Shown one piece after another: positions 32,745-45,400 of a stretch of DNA of 64,000 bases (its first letter is position 1; each line of letters opens with the position of its first letter). The stretch covers positions 49,217,980 to 49,281,979 of the forward strand of contig JARZZO010000004.1 of NCBI GenBank assembly GCA_030544215.1, written 5' to 3'. Made by a program: the position numbers and the translations under genes. The notes below the pieces were generated by a model. It was not told the origin of the DNA and ran no database searches. It saw only the letters and a list, made by a program, of their open reading frames with translations. Source of the DNA: Zantedeschia hybrid cultivar (taxonomy: Eukaryota > Streptophyta > Magnoliopsida > Alismatales > Araceae).

Positions 32745-35700
32745 TCCCCTTTAGCTTCCCCAAGCTGTAGCGAACTCCATAGAGAGCTCGAGAGGGAGCG
32801 TGAGAGAGAGGCGGCAGCCGTTCTTCGCATTCTTTGCCGACGGGCGACGTTCAACATGTGGTGAACTGATGCTATGAAATATGTCGTCATTAAAACACTT
32901 ACGCATCAATCTTAAACCAATTCACACAAAGATTAAATGAGCATAGAGTAGGATGAATACGGGTCGAATCTACAGAGAGGTTTGTATTTAACTTTGAAAA
33001 CCTTTATGCAAATGTGTCTTTTTTTTTTAATTTTTAACTATAATAAAACAGCAAATAAACTTATGAAAAATCAAGTTTAAAACTAATTAAACTATTCCTA
33101 GAAATTTGAAAATGATTAAAGTGGTGAACAAAAACTAAGTTGATAAGACTAATCTAAACTAGACAACTAAATAACTAGAAACTTCATTGCTCATAAAATG
33201 AATAGAACTCCCTAACCTAAACTCCAATTTTCATGAAACCAAGTTCCTTAATTATAGTTTTAAGTCTAGAAAATAACAAAAGTGGTTTGATCAATTTTGA
33301 AAATTGTTACACACATAAAATGACGCGACGAACATGGACTATGTAATCTGAAATTTTCTGAACTACGTTATTTGAAATCACTAATAAACACTACCTATGC
33401 TAAAAGCCTAATTAATTACTTATCAAGGGTGATTAAATATGAGATTAAACTAAATAAATAGCCAGTAACAAGAACTATTTTGACAAAAATAAATAGAGAA
33501 GAAGAAGAGAGATAGGATAAGGGGGAGGCATGCATATAGAAGAATAAGAAAAGCTTTAATAACCACTAATGTCTAATACAAAAAATGATCCAAATACATC
33601 AAGATGAAAATAAAAATAACTAAGTGAAGTGACAAAAGAACTTGGGTCTTTGATGGATGAAGTCCTCCTCCGTGGAAGCGCTCCACACCAGTCGGTGGAG
33701 ATGGTAGCCAGCCTCCTTCGTTGGTGTGCTGATGTAGGGCACCCCAAATGAGAGAATAAGAGAGAAAGAGAGAGATGTGGCACTGTTCACGCGGTACTTT
33801 AGCTGCTACAGTAACCACGTGAATAGTAACAAAGAGAGGGGGAGAGCAAGAGAGATAGAGGAGGAGAACAAGAGAGAGAAGCGGTGGTCGACCTAAGGGG
33901 GAGAGAATGAGAGGAAGAGATTGGGCTGACCAGCCACTAGGTGGGCTTTTATGGGGTATATTTAGGTTTTCTTTTTTCTTCTTCAATGGTGGAGATTTTT
34001 TCTAGATGAATGAAGGGTTGGGTGGCTTCTTGTGAAAGAGAAAGAGGTAGAGGAGGGGGCGCATGGGAGAGCTAGGACGCTGCCCTCTTGGCTTGTCCCT
34101 CTTGATCCTTAAATTAACGATCTCTCTTCCTTGATTTAAGGATCAAGAGATTCTCTTTTTATTTAAATTTTAATTTGCCTCCAAGTGGCAAGGAGGGAAA
34201 TGAGGGGGGCGACTAGCATCTTGGCTTGGGTTTTGGGTGCACGCTTCTAGGGCAGCACTTCAAGGCTTCCAAATGACACAACTGCCCCTTCAAAGACTCA
34301 TTTTGGAAAATTAAATTATTCTTGCGCCTGTTGGAATTCGATCTCTGGTCACCACCATGCTACAACCTCTAGCCAACTAGGCCACTTGCTTCTTGTGTCT
34401 TGTACTTAAAGAACAATTATTATAAAGCTTTATAGAGCATCTCATCTTGACCTTCAATTGACACAAATGTTGTTGTCTACTTTTGCAATGTCCTTGCACA
34501 TAGGAATTTGTAGTTTAGTCCCTACAGGATATAGAATATTCATTTAAGTGCTCAAGAGGATTTTCATGTTCCCATCATGCCCTTATTCATAGAAATTTGT
34601 ATTTAAACCCCTAAACATGCTCAAGTGCAAAATGGCACTATTTTTTATTCAGATTTTCACAAAATTCATGTTAATGCAGTGAGACTAATTTGACCATCAT
34701 TTCATGTTAATTTGCACACAAAACAATAAGTTAAATGTATGAGAGGAGGTGTGGTGGTGGTGGTGGTGCGTGGAGGAGGTTCTCGCCTTATCGGAGATGA
34801 GCTTCTTCACGTGGATTCTCTTCATGTGAGAGGCAAGTGATGATGAACCATAAAAACATAGTATTTTTATGTATAAAAATTCCATTTTCAACTTAGTTTG
34901 CTATCTAGTATGTGTAGGTAATGTATGGCTATGTAGATATAGTTTATGGAGTGAATACATGATTCATGGATCCCTTCTTTCTTCCTCTTTCTTCATTGTT
35001 TTTGGCTTTTCTGGAAAACCAGTTCACAAACGTGAAATGTGTCCATGTAGGCTGACGTGATTCGTGACTCGTATCAGCCATGCACGATTCGATTCAGGTT
35101 GAGTACTAACTATGATCATGACAATTCTATCTTAATCCATGCTTCATCCATGTAATATGAAATTATGGTGCTGTGATGATTAACCCTACATGTAGAAAGT
35201 AGTTATTTCCTATTTATTTCATGCCATGATAATGATATCATTGTAGAAGAACTATGCTAAAATATCAATGTTATAATGTTAGTAAATTATCATCTATTTC
35301 TGTAATTATTTTATAAGCATGTATGGACTATGATGTATCTATTACAACATGGTAAGAACCATGACAGTTTATGTGTGTTCCTTGTTTTTCAAAATAACCA
35401 TGTTTTAATTGAATTCCTGAAATTTTGTATAGTTGGGTGAAACACGTCGAGTATGGTCGACATGATTTGAATCTCGTCAACTGTCCATGAGACGATTCAG
35501 ACAATTAATTATTATGAGTAATTTCTATTAATTACATGTTTAATTGCATGCCCTGTATACCTGTTATGCATTAGATGATGTCTTACATTAAACAGATTAA
35601 TTCATGCATGCATATATGTTAATTTAAGATGATAAGATATTAAGTGAATATACCAAGTCAGTGATGTAGGTCCTAAATATCACGTGGACCAAAGTACTAT

Positions 35701-35829
35701 GCTGTATGAGGGGCATCTCTTAATTCCCTGAGGACCGAAGTACCACACAGCGAGAGTTATCTCTTGATTCCATGGGGGCCACCTTTAGATTCTCTCATTC
35801 ACTCGGTTAATGACTAAGGAGATAAGTAA
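32745..35829. other. Non-coding repeat-derived DNA, no gene recognised
   Basis: The sequence is AT-rich with only short frames. A stretch near 32960 (GGGTCGAATCTACAGAGAGG) and parts of 35040-35560 resemble decayed gypsy LTR or internal sequence, but I could not set boundaries. Confidence 0.4.
34335..34405 (-). mobile_element. Possible tRNA-like or SINE head
   Basis: On the - strand, CCTAGTTGGCTAGAGG and AGATCGAATTCC resemble A and B boxes about 33 bp apart. No tail or target duplication was found. Confidence 0.3.
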
Positions 35830-35834
35830 GATAT

Positions 35835-37393
35835 TGATGGATATAGTTGTCCTCTAAGCCAATCATAAGACACCTATTTCAATCTGGTTTACTAATTAAT
35901 GGCATTAAATTTATTATGTAGATTGACATATTTATAATTACACATAATGAAGTCCATGAATATGTGCAATAGTCATCAGATTATAATGAGATCATAATAA
36001 TGAGACTGATGACTTATAAACGCATATTCTCAATTGTTCATAGTCGTAGGCTGTTTGAGAAGGACATCAAACATCCGGTAAGACTAGTACAGGTTATTCT
36101 AGCTCATATGATGAGGGTGACTGATCTCGTTAGTTACTCGTGTGGAGACACAATGGTAAACCTGTAGGTGCTCATTGGGGAATGAGTTCACTGAACTGAT
36201 TCGACATGAATCGCCGAATGGTAATTTATATGACTGTCAATCGGTTTGATTCATCGTCACAGTGGCGTGGTTGATCCTTGGACTTGAGACACCAAAGACA
36301 CCTTGTTGGTGGACTTCTGGACTTTGACCTTGACCTACGAATCCCTATCCATGGGATCTCTAATAGTCAAGGATCGGGTCCAGCGGAAGACCTTCGAAGG
36401 TGATTGTGTGTTCAATAAAAGATCGTTCGCTCTCAGGTAACTGGAGAGAGAATGCTCTAGAATAGATCTGCAGGAGTTTCTAGCCAGAGCAGAAACAATA
36501 TCAGAAAAGTGATTTTCGGATATTGTACAGCGGAATCTGATTCAAGTGAGTTGACCATACCCTAGGTTAACTTGAGAGCATTGCGCGAACGAAGGATTAT
36601 AGCCACGTGGTAACTGTGGACAGACAGATTCCATGAGTGGGTTGCTGAACCCCATTACCTTTCGAGATCATGCGGTGTTGCTTGGTACCCAACTTGATCA
36701 AAAGTCCGACCGAATTTACATGCGATGTTAATTCGGCTAAGTAATTAGTTAATATCTAGGTATTAATTAATTGCAATAAGTCAATAACTAGTTATTGGAC
36801 TTAACGGGCTGAAAACCGAACTGGTAAATGGGCCTAGAGGGTCACACACAATAAGATTCTCAGTCGGTGGTACATAAGTGGGATTTATATTAACTCGGGG
36901 ACTTTTGTGAAAAGTTGCGTCGACTTAATATATATACGCGCTGTTGAGAAACCCTGGGTCAAGCTCCAGGATTTCCCCATGCTAGCCGTCATCCCCCCCT
37001 TTCTCTCTCTTTCTCTGGGCGCCCCGTTCGAGGCGCCGGGATTGTCTCCGTATCCGCCGCGCGTGATTCCCGAAAGTCGGAAATTCCCGTCGGCAGGTTT
37101 TCGGCAATCGTTGCGGCGACGGATCTTCAGCGAGCGAGCTGATACGGACGAGGGAGCGAGGACGAACCATCGCGGAGGATCGCGTGGATACCGCTGGAGG
37201 CCGGACGCTTGTGCGGCTTGCGGCGTCGCCTCGACGGAACCGAGACGGAAGCGGATTCGAATCCACGCACGGTAATCATATTCCAACCTGATTTTTTGGT
37301 TTGCGTTTTTCGTTCCGAATCAGATCAGCGGGCAGGATAAAATTTTGTTCGTCGTTTCCACTGCGTTCTTCGCATCCCGTCCGGATCCCAATA
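35835..37393 (+). repeat. Solo LTR of the copia family
   Basis: It is collinear with the other copia LTRs and flanked by GATAT (35830-35834 and 37394-37398). The termini are slightly decayed: TGATGG rather than TGTTGG or TGTTAG, and CCCAATA rather than CCCAACA. No internal region is present. Confidence 0.75.
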
Positions 37394-37398
37394 GATAT

Positions 37399-38652
37399 AT
37401 GAGGCAACAGGTTAATCCGAGAAGTGTTGTTCACATGCTTTGCCGGTGGGATCTGAGAGCGTCCCTTGACTGTGCAGCCGAAGATCTAGTGGATTTACTA
37501 TAACCATTAAGTAAAGAAGAAGAAGTAGTACTCGATATTATTGTATGGTTACTTGTCTTATGTTAAAGTGAAGGATGTGATATGTGAGATTACTTATGAT
37601 GTTTAAAAATGAAAGATGAAATTATTTTTAGAAGTTAATGTATATTTTCATGTCATAATATATGCTGAAATTTCATGTTTAAGTTATACATAACGTACCC
37701 ATGCAAAACCATGATCATGCTAGTTGGTCCATATACTTATTCCATGTTAATGCATAAGTATATGTACATGTTTAGTTGCTATATTTAAGTTATATTTTAG
37801 ATGTTAACATGCTGCCATGTTCATATTTATGTAAACAAGCCATGTGTCGTTCATGCATGTTATTTATATTTTTATGTTGCAATGTCAATGAAGTATGTTA
37901 GGTTGAAGAAATTGATCTATATGTTAGAATTGATGCCATATTTAGATAAGACGTATGCAAGTTCTTTTATGTTTTAGATATACAAAATCTATGTTTTTGT
38001 GGATTCTGAGCTTGTTGAGTTCTATATGACTCACCCTTACTCAAAACTATTATTTTTTAGAGAACCAAAAGGCTGAAGTTGAGCTTGAGGATCGTGAAGC
38101 TTGATCTTTGAGTTCAAGATTATCTTAATAGGTGTTGTTGTTAGTTTTATTTAAGCAAATATGATGTACTTTTATTTTCTTTTAGACAGATCTTGGATAT
38201 TGTAGTAGTTGTTGTATCAAATTATATAGTGTAGTGGTTTGGTTTGTTTGTGTCTATGAAGGCTGTATTATTATTTCACGTCTTGTCTCATACTTATACT
38301 CTTCACTACCGATGTATAATGTGTAGGTTGTTCCCACTGTAGCGACCCCACTGACGGTTCGTAGTAAGTTGGCATAACTGACCCGGGCCGACAAAGTGGA
38401 GGCGTTACATGTTCTGACTTCGCTTTGGCTCAGAGGTGATTTGGAGCCTATTTAATGCTTGGGGACATTTTATGTGATTTTTATTTGGTCCATTTATGAC
38501 CCATTAGGTGGTTTTATATTTTTCTAACATATTTAGGTGCAATTTTCGCACTAATTATTAGGAATAGTGGATAGAGTCAGATTTGCCTAGTTAGGAGATA
38601 GAGTCGGACTACACCTTAGGTGTTTGAGTAGGATTCTATAGAGAGAGTCTAA

Positions 38653-38713
<61 letters not shown>

Positions 38714-39499
38714 TTGTAGTATTTTATTCAGAAATAAATACATGAATATTTGAGAAAATTACGTTGAATTCCTCGAGAGTGCCTCTGCGACGAAGAGTCC
38801 TCGCTGATGTAACGCTAGCGTCCCTTCCTCGATGCGACACCGAGGAATCCTGCCCCTCCAGTGTGACGACGAAGAGACCCTCCTGCCAGTGTGACGCCGA
38901 CAGGTTTCCCCCTCCGACCTCTCTCTCTCTCTCTCTCTCTCTATCTCTTTCCCCTCTCTCTTCCCCTCGGTTGTAATGCAACAAGAAAAAAAGAAGAAGG
39001 AAGAACTGAGAAGAAGAAGAAGAGGAGGAAGAAGAAGACGCCGGAAGCTTCTTTATCATGTGATATTTTATGCTTTTCTCAGTAATGATTTATGTGGACC
39101 GTCATGGGCACGGGATCTCTACTGAGTTCTCTTCTAAAGACTCAGCTCCTTCATGGGTGTAGATACTTTTAGATCACAGTGCAGTAGATGTATGGTAGCC
39201 AGCTTAATGTGAAATGATATTATTTAAATTTCAGAATTTCATTTTGGACATGTGTCTTTATTAGACTTGTGACTATGTAATCTATTGATTATTGAAACTC
39301 CTTATCTTTTGTGAATGTGTATGAATGATCTAAATAATTTGTTATTGTTAATGTACTTTACTTTCATAATATCCTTAATTTGCACTAATTACCTCCATAC
39401 TTGAATTTCTTAATTTAGTTTAAGTTTCAGCCGGGTAACATGTCGAGTCAATTGAGACAACTTGGAATGGTTCAGTATCATTTGGATTGGGGTGTTACA
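37399..39499 (+). repeat. Unresolved LTR-like repeat region
   Basis: It includes 38413-39046, the partner of 9474-10062. A TGTAGCGACCCC start near 38338 and a GGGGTGTTACA end at 39499 look like LTR termini, but the adjacent 5-bp sequences do not match. No coding sequence is seen. Confidence 0.45.
38656..38711. repeat. (AT)n microsatellite
   Basis: An uninterrupted TA dinucleotide run inside the dispersed repeat. It is essentially absent from the other copy near 9700, where only TATATATAT remains. Confidence 0.95.
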
Positions 39500-41143
39500 C
39501 ATATCCCAGGCAGCATCACATTGGCGTGCGCATCACCGGTGGCCTGTCAACTATCGTAATTACCATCCCATATTTTATTTATCAAGTTATTTATAGTATG
39601 TTATCTCCCTACGAGAAATGAACCTTATTTTTATTGTACTTTGAAGGTGGTACACGCACACCGGGTGGCCTTTGCTCACGCACCAGCATGGAGGTACTTG
39701 CTAATCATTTCCACTACAGTTTTGCTTTTCTAGTATTTACTTTTATCTGCCGCCGACTTGAGAGGCAGAATATCTAGCTCATGATACATCATTACTACTG
39801 GCTTGAGAGCGCGTTACACCTATCTCGAGTTTCAACAGTACTTCTTTGGAGTGGTTCTAATTCTCTAGACTTGTGATAGGTCTTCAACTGCCAACGGTCT
39901 CACGTTTTCTCATCACGAGAGGAACGGTTATTCAGTTAACTTCAGCTATTTGGTGTGGTTATCTAACCTTATAATTGTGCAATTAGGCTACATTTACTTA
40001 TTATTATATTGTTTGCTGCTGATCTCTGCTTTGGTTAAAGAGTCTGTTAGTTTCATTAGCCGTTCCACATAAATCTGCCTTGGTGGGGTATGGGTTCCCT
40101 TATAGATGCACTTGATGGTTTATGACCGAAATTGTTAGACCAGATCATTGACTATTTTGGTTAGGCAAAATTCTTTTCCTTTATAATTTATTTTTATTTT
40201 CAGTTTAAAATTGTCAAAACCAAAATTAAAGATTTTAAAGTAAAAAAAAATTACATTGATTTCAAAATCAATAATTTCAAAACTCATATTTTACATCATT
40301 TTACAAAGATATAAGCCGCATAGTTCTACGTTGGGTTTTATGTTTTGTTCTTGAAACTCAAGACTTAGGATCCGACTCCTAACCCCACCCTTGCCATCTT
40401 TAAGGTTAAGAAATAGTTGTTGCAATATTTCAAGGTAACCATTATCTGATTGCTATATCAAAATAGTGTACCGTTGTTGCACCGCCGCACAAAAGAAGTA
40501 GCGCAACTTAAAAATGGCCAGGGTCCACTTATGTGATGAGATGGCTGTTACCATGCTGATTTTGATTGTAAAATAAGAGAGAATAGGGTGCCATGTTCTG
40601 TCCTATTCTTTTTATTCTGCTTATAAGTTATCTAGTGTTTGGTTACCATATCTGAAGCGAGTATGAGATGGTTTAATGAAGAGTATTTGACAACATATTA
40701 AATTTCAGATCTTAATTATAATTAATTAGATGTTTGCTGTTTGATTATGGAATAAGATGGGACAAGCAATGAATTGCTTATTCTACTTGGACTAAAGCTT
40801 AATAACACTTCTTTTATCAAAATTTAAATTATTTATCTGTATATTCAAATAATTTATTTTAAATAAAATGAGAATAAAATTATCCGAACAAAACTATTCT
40901 TTACCAGAACAAACAAGCAAGCATTTCTCCTAAGATCTTTCATCGGACAACTCAAAAAAACAAAAAAAAAATTCACTGTTCTTCTTTTGGATCAATGCAG
41001 GTCAAGTTAGAGGCTACCAAGAAAAAAATCAATTTTTTTTAATAAATTTAAGACACCGGCAGCCGGTGTAACAGTTTAGCAAGTAATTCTCGCACGCAAG
41101 TGGCTGGGCGGGCATGCGGTTCTGCCATGACCAGTGACCCGAT
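39500..41143. other. Intergenic region upstream of PRORP
   Basis: No gene is recognised. Close to the gene a perfect 7-bp inverted repeat, ACACCGG-CAG-CCGGTGT, lies at 41053-41069. Confidence 0.5.
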
Positions 41144-41151
41144 GTGGCTAA

Positions 41152-41161
41152 CGCTTTAAAA
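41152..41161 (+). promoter_or_regulatory. Possible TATA-like element of PRORP
   Basis: GCTTTAAAAT lies about 60 bp before the ATG at 41216 and just after the ATG at 41144. If it is the TATA element, transcription starts near 41185 and the first usable start is 41216. Confidence 0.35.
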
Positions 41162-41215
41162 TCGCGCCTCTCCCCCATCGTCGCCAGGGTCACGGCCACC
41201 GGTCGAACAGGTGGT

Positions 41216-42493
41216 ATGTCTCTGGCGGGATCCTCCCCTCTTCCCATGCTCTCCCGCCACTCCCCCTCCTCCCCCTTCCTCTCCGCCCTCTCCAAAACCT
41301 TATCCTTCCTCTCCCGCCGCCCCCTCCCCCTCCACCGCCACCCTCTCCTCCCCCACCGCCATGGCCTCACCACGCACAGGCTCCACCGCTCCGCCCCCCT
41401 CTTCCTCTCCCTCAAGAGCAGCCCCGCCGCCGGCAAGCGCCCCCCCAGGCCCTTCCACCACCACCACCGCCACCACCGGCACATGAACAATGGGGCCTCC
41501 CCGCCGTCCACCGCCGGGGCCAGCGAGGACAACAACCGCCTGCTCTCCCGCAAGGCCATGAACAGGGCGCGGCGCGAGTCGCCGGAGGGCGTCCTGCGCC
41601 ACAAGCTCGACATGTGCTCCAAGCGCGGCGACCTCCTCGAGGCCCTTCGCCTCTACGACGAGGCCCGCGCCCAGGCAATCCCTCTCTCCCAGCACCACTA
41701 CAACGTCCTCCTCTACCTCTGTTCGTCGCCGCCTCCGTCGTCCCCGGACCCAGCCCGTGAAGCCGCCGGCCAGCCACCGCCATCCACCGGCGCGGCCAGG
41801 GTTGGCTCGGAGAGGGGTTTCGAGATCTTCCGCCAGATGGGACTCGACTCGATCCCTCTGAACGAGGCCACCTTCACGAGCCTCGCCAGGTTGGCCGCCG
41901 CGAAGGAGGACCCTGAGCTTGCCTTCCAGCTGATCGAAGAAATGTCGAGGACGGAGATTACGCCGAGGCTGAGGTCCTACGGCCCCGCCCTTTTCGGGTT
42001 CTGCAAGAAGGGAGACCCCGAGAGAGCTTACGAGGTCGAGTCGCATATGGCGCGGTCTGGCGTCCTCCCGGAGGAGGCCGAGCTCGCCGCGCTGCTCGAG
42101 GTTAGTTCGAAGGCGGGGAGGGGAGACCATGTGTACCGTTTGCTGCACCGGATGCGATCGACGGTGAGGCAGGTCTCGGTCTCCACGGCTGAGGTTGTGG
42201 AGGGGTGGTTTGGATCGGAGGCGGCGGGGCGTGTCGGGATGGAGGAGTGGGATGTTGAGAAGGTTAAGGAAGGGGTTGTCAGAGGAGGGGGCGGTTGGCA
42301 TGGGCAGGGCTGGTTGGGGACAGGGCACTGGAGTGTGGCGAGGACTGGGGTGGATGAGAGTGGAGTTTGCCGTAGGTGTAATGAGAAGCTTGTGTGTATA
42401 GATATTGACCCAACAGAGACGGAAAACTTTGCGAAGTCCCTCTCCACTTTGGCTTGCCAGAAGGAGGTCAAAGCAGATTTCAATCGCTTCCAG
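41216..42493 (+). CDS. PRORP1: PRORP exon 1
   Basis: This very GC-rich exon encodes the transit peptide, all PPR repeats and the first zinc pair (GVCRRC). The frame is open from 41144, so an N-terminus 24 residues longer is possible. The donor is CAG|GTCGGT after FNRFQ; reading on into the intron gives 14 residues and a stop. The long opposite-strand frame at 41300-42328 is a GC-content shadow. Confidence 0.93.
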
Positions 42494-45400
42494 GTCGGTC
42501 TACGATTCTTCCCCTCAATGTTTTTGGTCTGGTTATGAGTAAAAAAATATTATTGGTTGCTTAATATTATTCAGCCAAATTCGGATTTTTATCCCTCTCA
42601 ACTGATAGCTGTTCTTCTCCCCACATCAAATTGTTTTCTTTCTCTTTGTAGATTCTCCTTCCAATGGGCAGACGTAACTTCAAGTTTTTTTTTGAAAGCG
42701 ACAAGACGTCACAATTCATTGAAATATAAGTGGGAATACATACACGGAACATCAACCTAGGAACCCTTCATCGGGCAGAAATAAGTGCCCCGCTATCCAA
42801 AAAAAGATCTCAAGAATAGGGGAAAACCCCGAGAAGTACAAGGGAAACAGAAGCAAAGGCTCTGTTTTATCAAGACAATAAAACAGAGCAGAAAAAAGAA
42901 AATAAAGCATCACAGTATCAAATTCTTCCAACATTGCACCTTCTAAAACAGATCTGGATTGTTGTCTTGACTAAGACCCACTGCTTTGCCCCAATCTTCA
43001 ACCCAACTGATAGCTCTTTTCAAAATATTAAAAACAGTGCTGAATTCTCCTCCGAATTTTCTTTTGTTTCTTTCAAACCGCACTGCCTACCACATAGCAG
43101 GACAGAAGAAAGACCAAGTCTCCTTATGAGCTGGACATGGACACATCTTATTCCACCATCTTAGCATCTCCATGACAGAAGAGTGTTCAACCCACCTGAT
43201 ATTAGGGATGGCAGTACCGGTACCGGTACCCGTATCGGTGGGTACCGGTACCGGTATGTACCGGCTGGTACCGGCCCGGTATCGGCCGGTATCGGCCGAT
43301 ACCCTTTACATGTATCGGGTACCGGTACCGGCCGATACCGGTACGTACCGGTATCGGCCGGTACTGCCATCCATGCCTGATATCCATCAATCTACATAAG
43401 GTCTTCCACAGCACATTAATAATACCACAAGCACAAAACAGATGAGGAAGATCTTTCTCATGAAGTGCACAAAACACACATCTGGAGTCTTGAATATGGA
43501 AGATATATTTTATCCTCAGCCTGCTCCAAGTAATTTTCCAGAGAAATATTTTATTTTATTAGGAAGATATTTGGACCAAACCATATCTTTCCACCAAACT
43601 CTGCACCCTCCCTCATTTAACAATCTCACAAAGGAATTTACTGAGAAGTTCCCATTTCTATTCCAGCTCCAAATTCTTCTATCTTGATGTCTGTAGGAAA
43701 CCTGAGCTTGACTAGTTGTACTTAATAGATTATTCAGCTCCTCAAATTCCACATCCATGGAATCCCTTCTCAATATAAAATTATAATGACCAGTATATAT
43801 ACTAGTCAGAACTTGCGCCACTGAAGCTTCTCTGTTGATCACAATATGGTACAAGTTCCTGAATTGCCTGGGCAGAGACATGTCAGAGCACCACTTATCT
43901 TTCCAAAAATGAATATACCCTATTCTCTAGATGAAGGGTGATAGAAAGGGAGCATACATCCGCAGTCTTGAATGTGTTTCCAAACAGGGGACATATTATA
44001 TGGGAGGGAATTAGACCCCACCTGCTGGTATGATAAAAATACTTGTTCTTGAAAAACCAATGCCCACAAGGAATCTGGATCTTCCCCAAGCCTCTAAAGC
44101 CATTTAGCCAACATAGCCTTATTGAAAGTCTCTATTTTCGTGAGACCAGCTCCCACTTGATCCTTCTGCACACATTTTCCCACTTGATCAAATGGAGTCT
44201 TCTCTTTTCCCTTCAACCAAACACCGCCTGCTGAAATGAGTTTCCCTTTCTACCCCTCTAGTCTACTTTCAAGCTTCTAACTCATCCCAATCACTTACTT
44301 TAATGGATTCATCAGTCAAAGATAGGCCCAAGTACTTTATAGGAAAGCTTCATGTAACTTCAAGGGTTGCCCGTTGAATACCCGATCAAAAGAACTGAGC
44401 ACATGAGAATGCTTATTTAAGTCAAGATGTATTGAAAACTATAACACTTTCTTTAGAAGAAACATGAAAAAATTATAAGTAAAACTAATTCAAGTATAAA
44501 GCCTAGTCACTGAGGGAAATGCCCGTGAGGAGAAGATGAAGGGAAGTGAGAGGAAGCAAGGAGGAGATGAAATCGGCCAGAGAAGAAGAGGAGGTGGTCA
44601 GGCAGTGGTGTTTTGTGCAGGTGGCTTGCTGGGGAAAGAAGTGGCATAGATCTCTGCTGGGTGACAACAAGGGGCAGAGTGATGGTCAGTGGTGATTGGC
44701 CTGGGAAAACATGAGAAGAGGGGAGTGATGCTCTATTATACTTGCAGCAGACCATGAGCACAGTGATAGAGGCAACATCTTTAATCAACTATGTGATGGT
44801 GTCTTTAGTTAATACGGCTGTCACAGATTTGTGACCACCACCATCTGCAGGATTGGATAGCAGTTTTACAAGGGTGAGAGTTGGGTGTGATGTTCTGCAG
44901 CAGCCGACAGTGGCAGTGCTGTGTAGCCACACATCTTTATGTGCCATACTTCCTATTCAGTGGATATGTAGACCAGAGATTGTGCTTCCTAGCAGTGGCG
45001 CCAATATGATAGAAGAACATGGAGAGGGAGAAAAGAAAACTTAATCAATCATCTCTTTCTACAAAACTCGACTTCCAACCCCCTTCCCTTGGGATGGACA
45101 AAGCACCTCATCATTGCCCCTGAGGTTGTGTGTTTTCCTCCACCTGTCAACAACTGCTATGCGCTAAGACACAGGGGTCTACATTGGAAGTTTTTTTTTT
45201 GCCTTGCTTGAGGTGGACCGTGGATGTGTAGCTTAGGGGTTTTGCTAGACCTGCCCATGTCACACAAAGTGGGTCTCAAGTCTGTAGGTTGCAGCTCAGG
45301 ATCTCAGGTTTAGGGTGCAAACTTGCTTGTATTCTAGGTGGGGCATGGGTTGTTTTTTTACACAGTGCTTGTTACTTTCGTGCTCTTACAGATTCTGGTT

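Noticed and set aside
38338..39499. A complete solo LTR with TG...CA ends
   Set aside because: The adjoining 5-bp sequences (CCCAC and CACAT) do not match, so the boundaries are not supported.
41300..42328. 342-codon open frame on the - strand
   Set aside because: It lies opposite PRORP exon 1 and exists because of very high GC content and few stop codons; no domain is visible.
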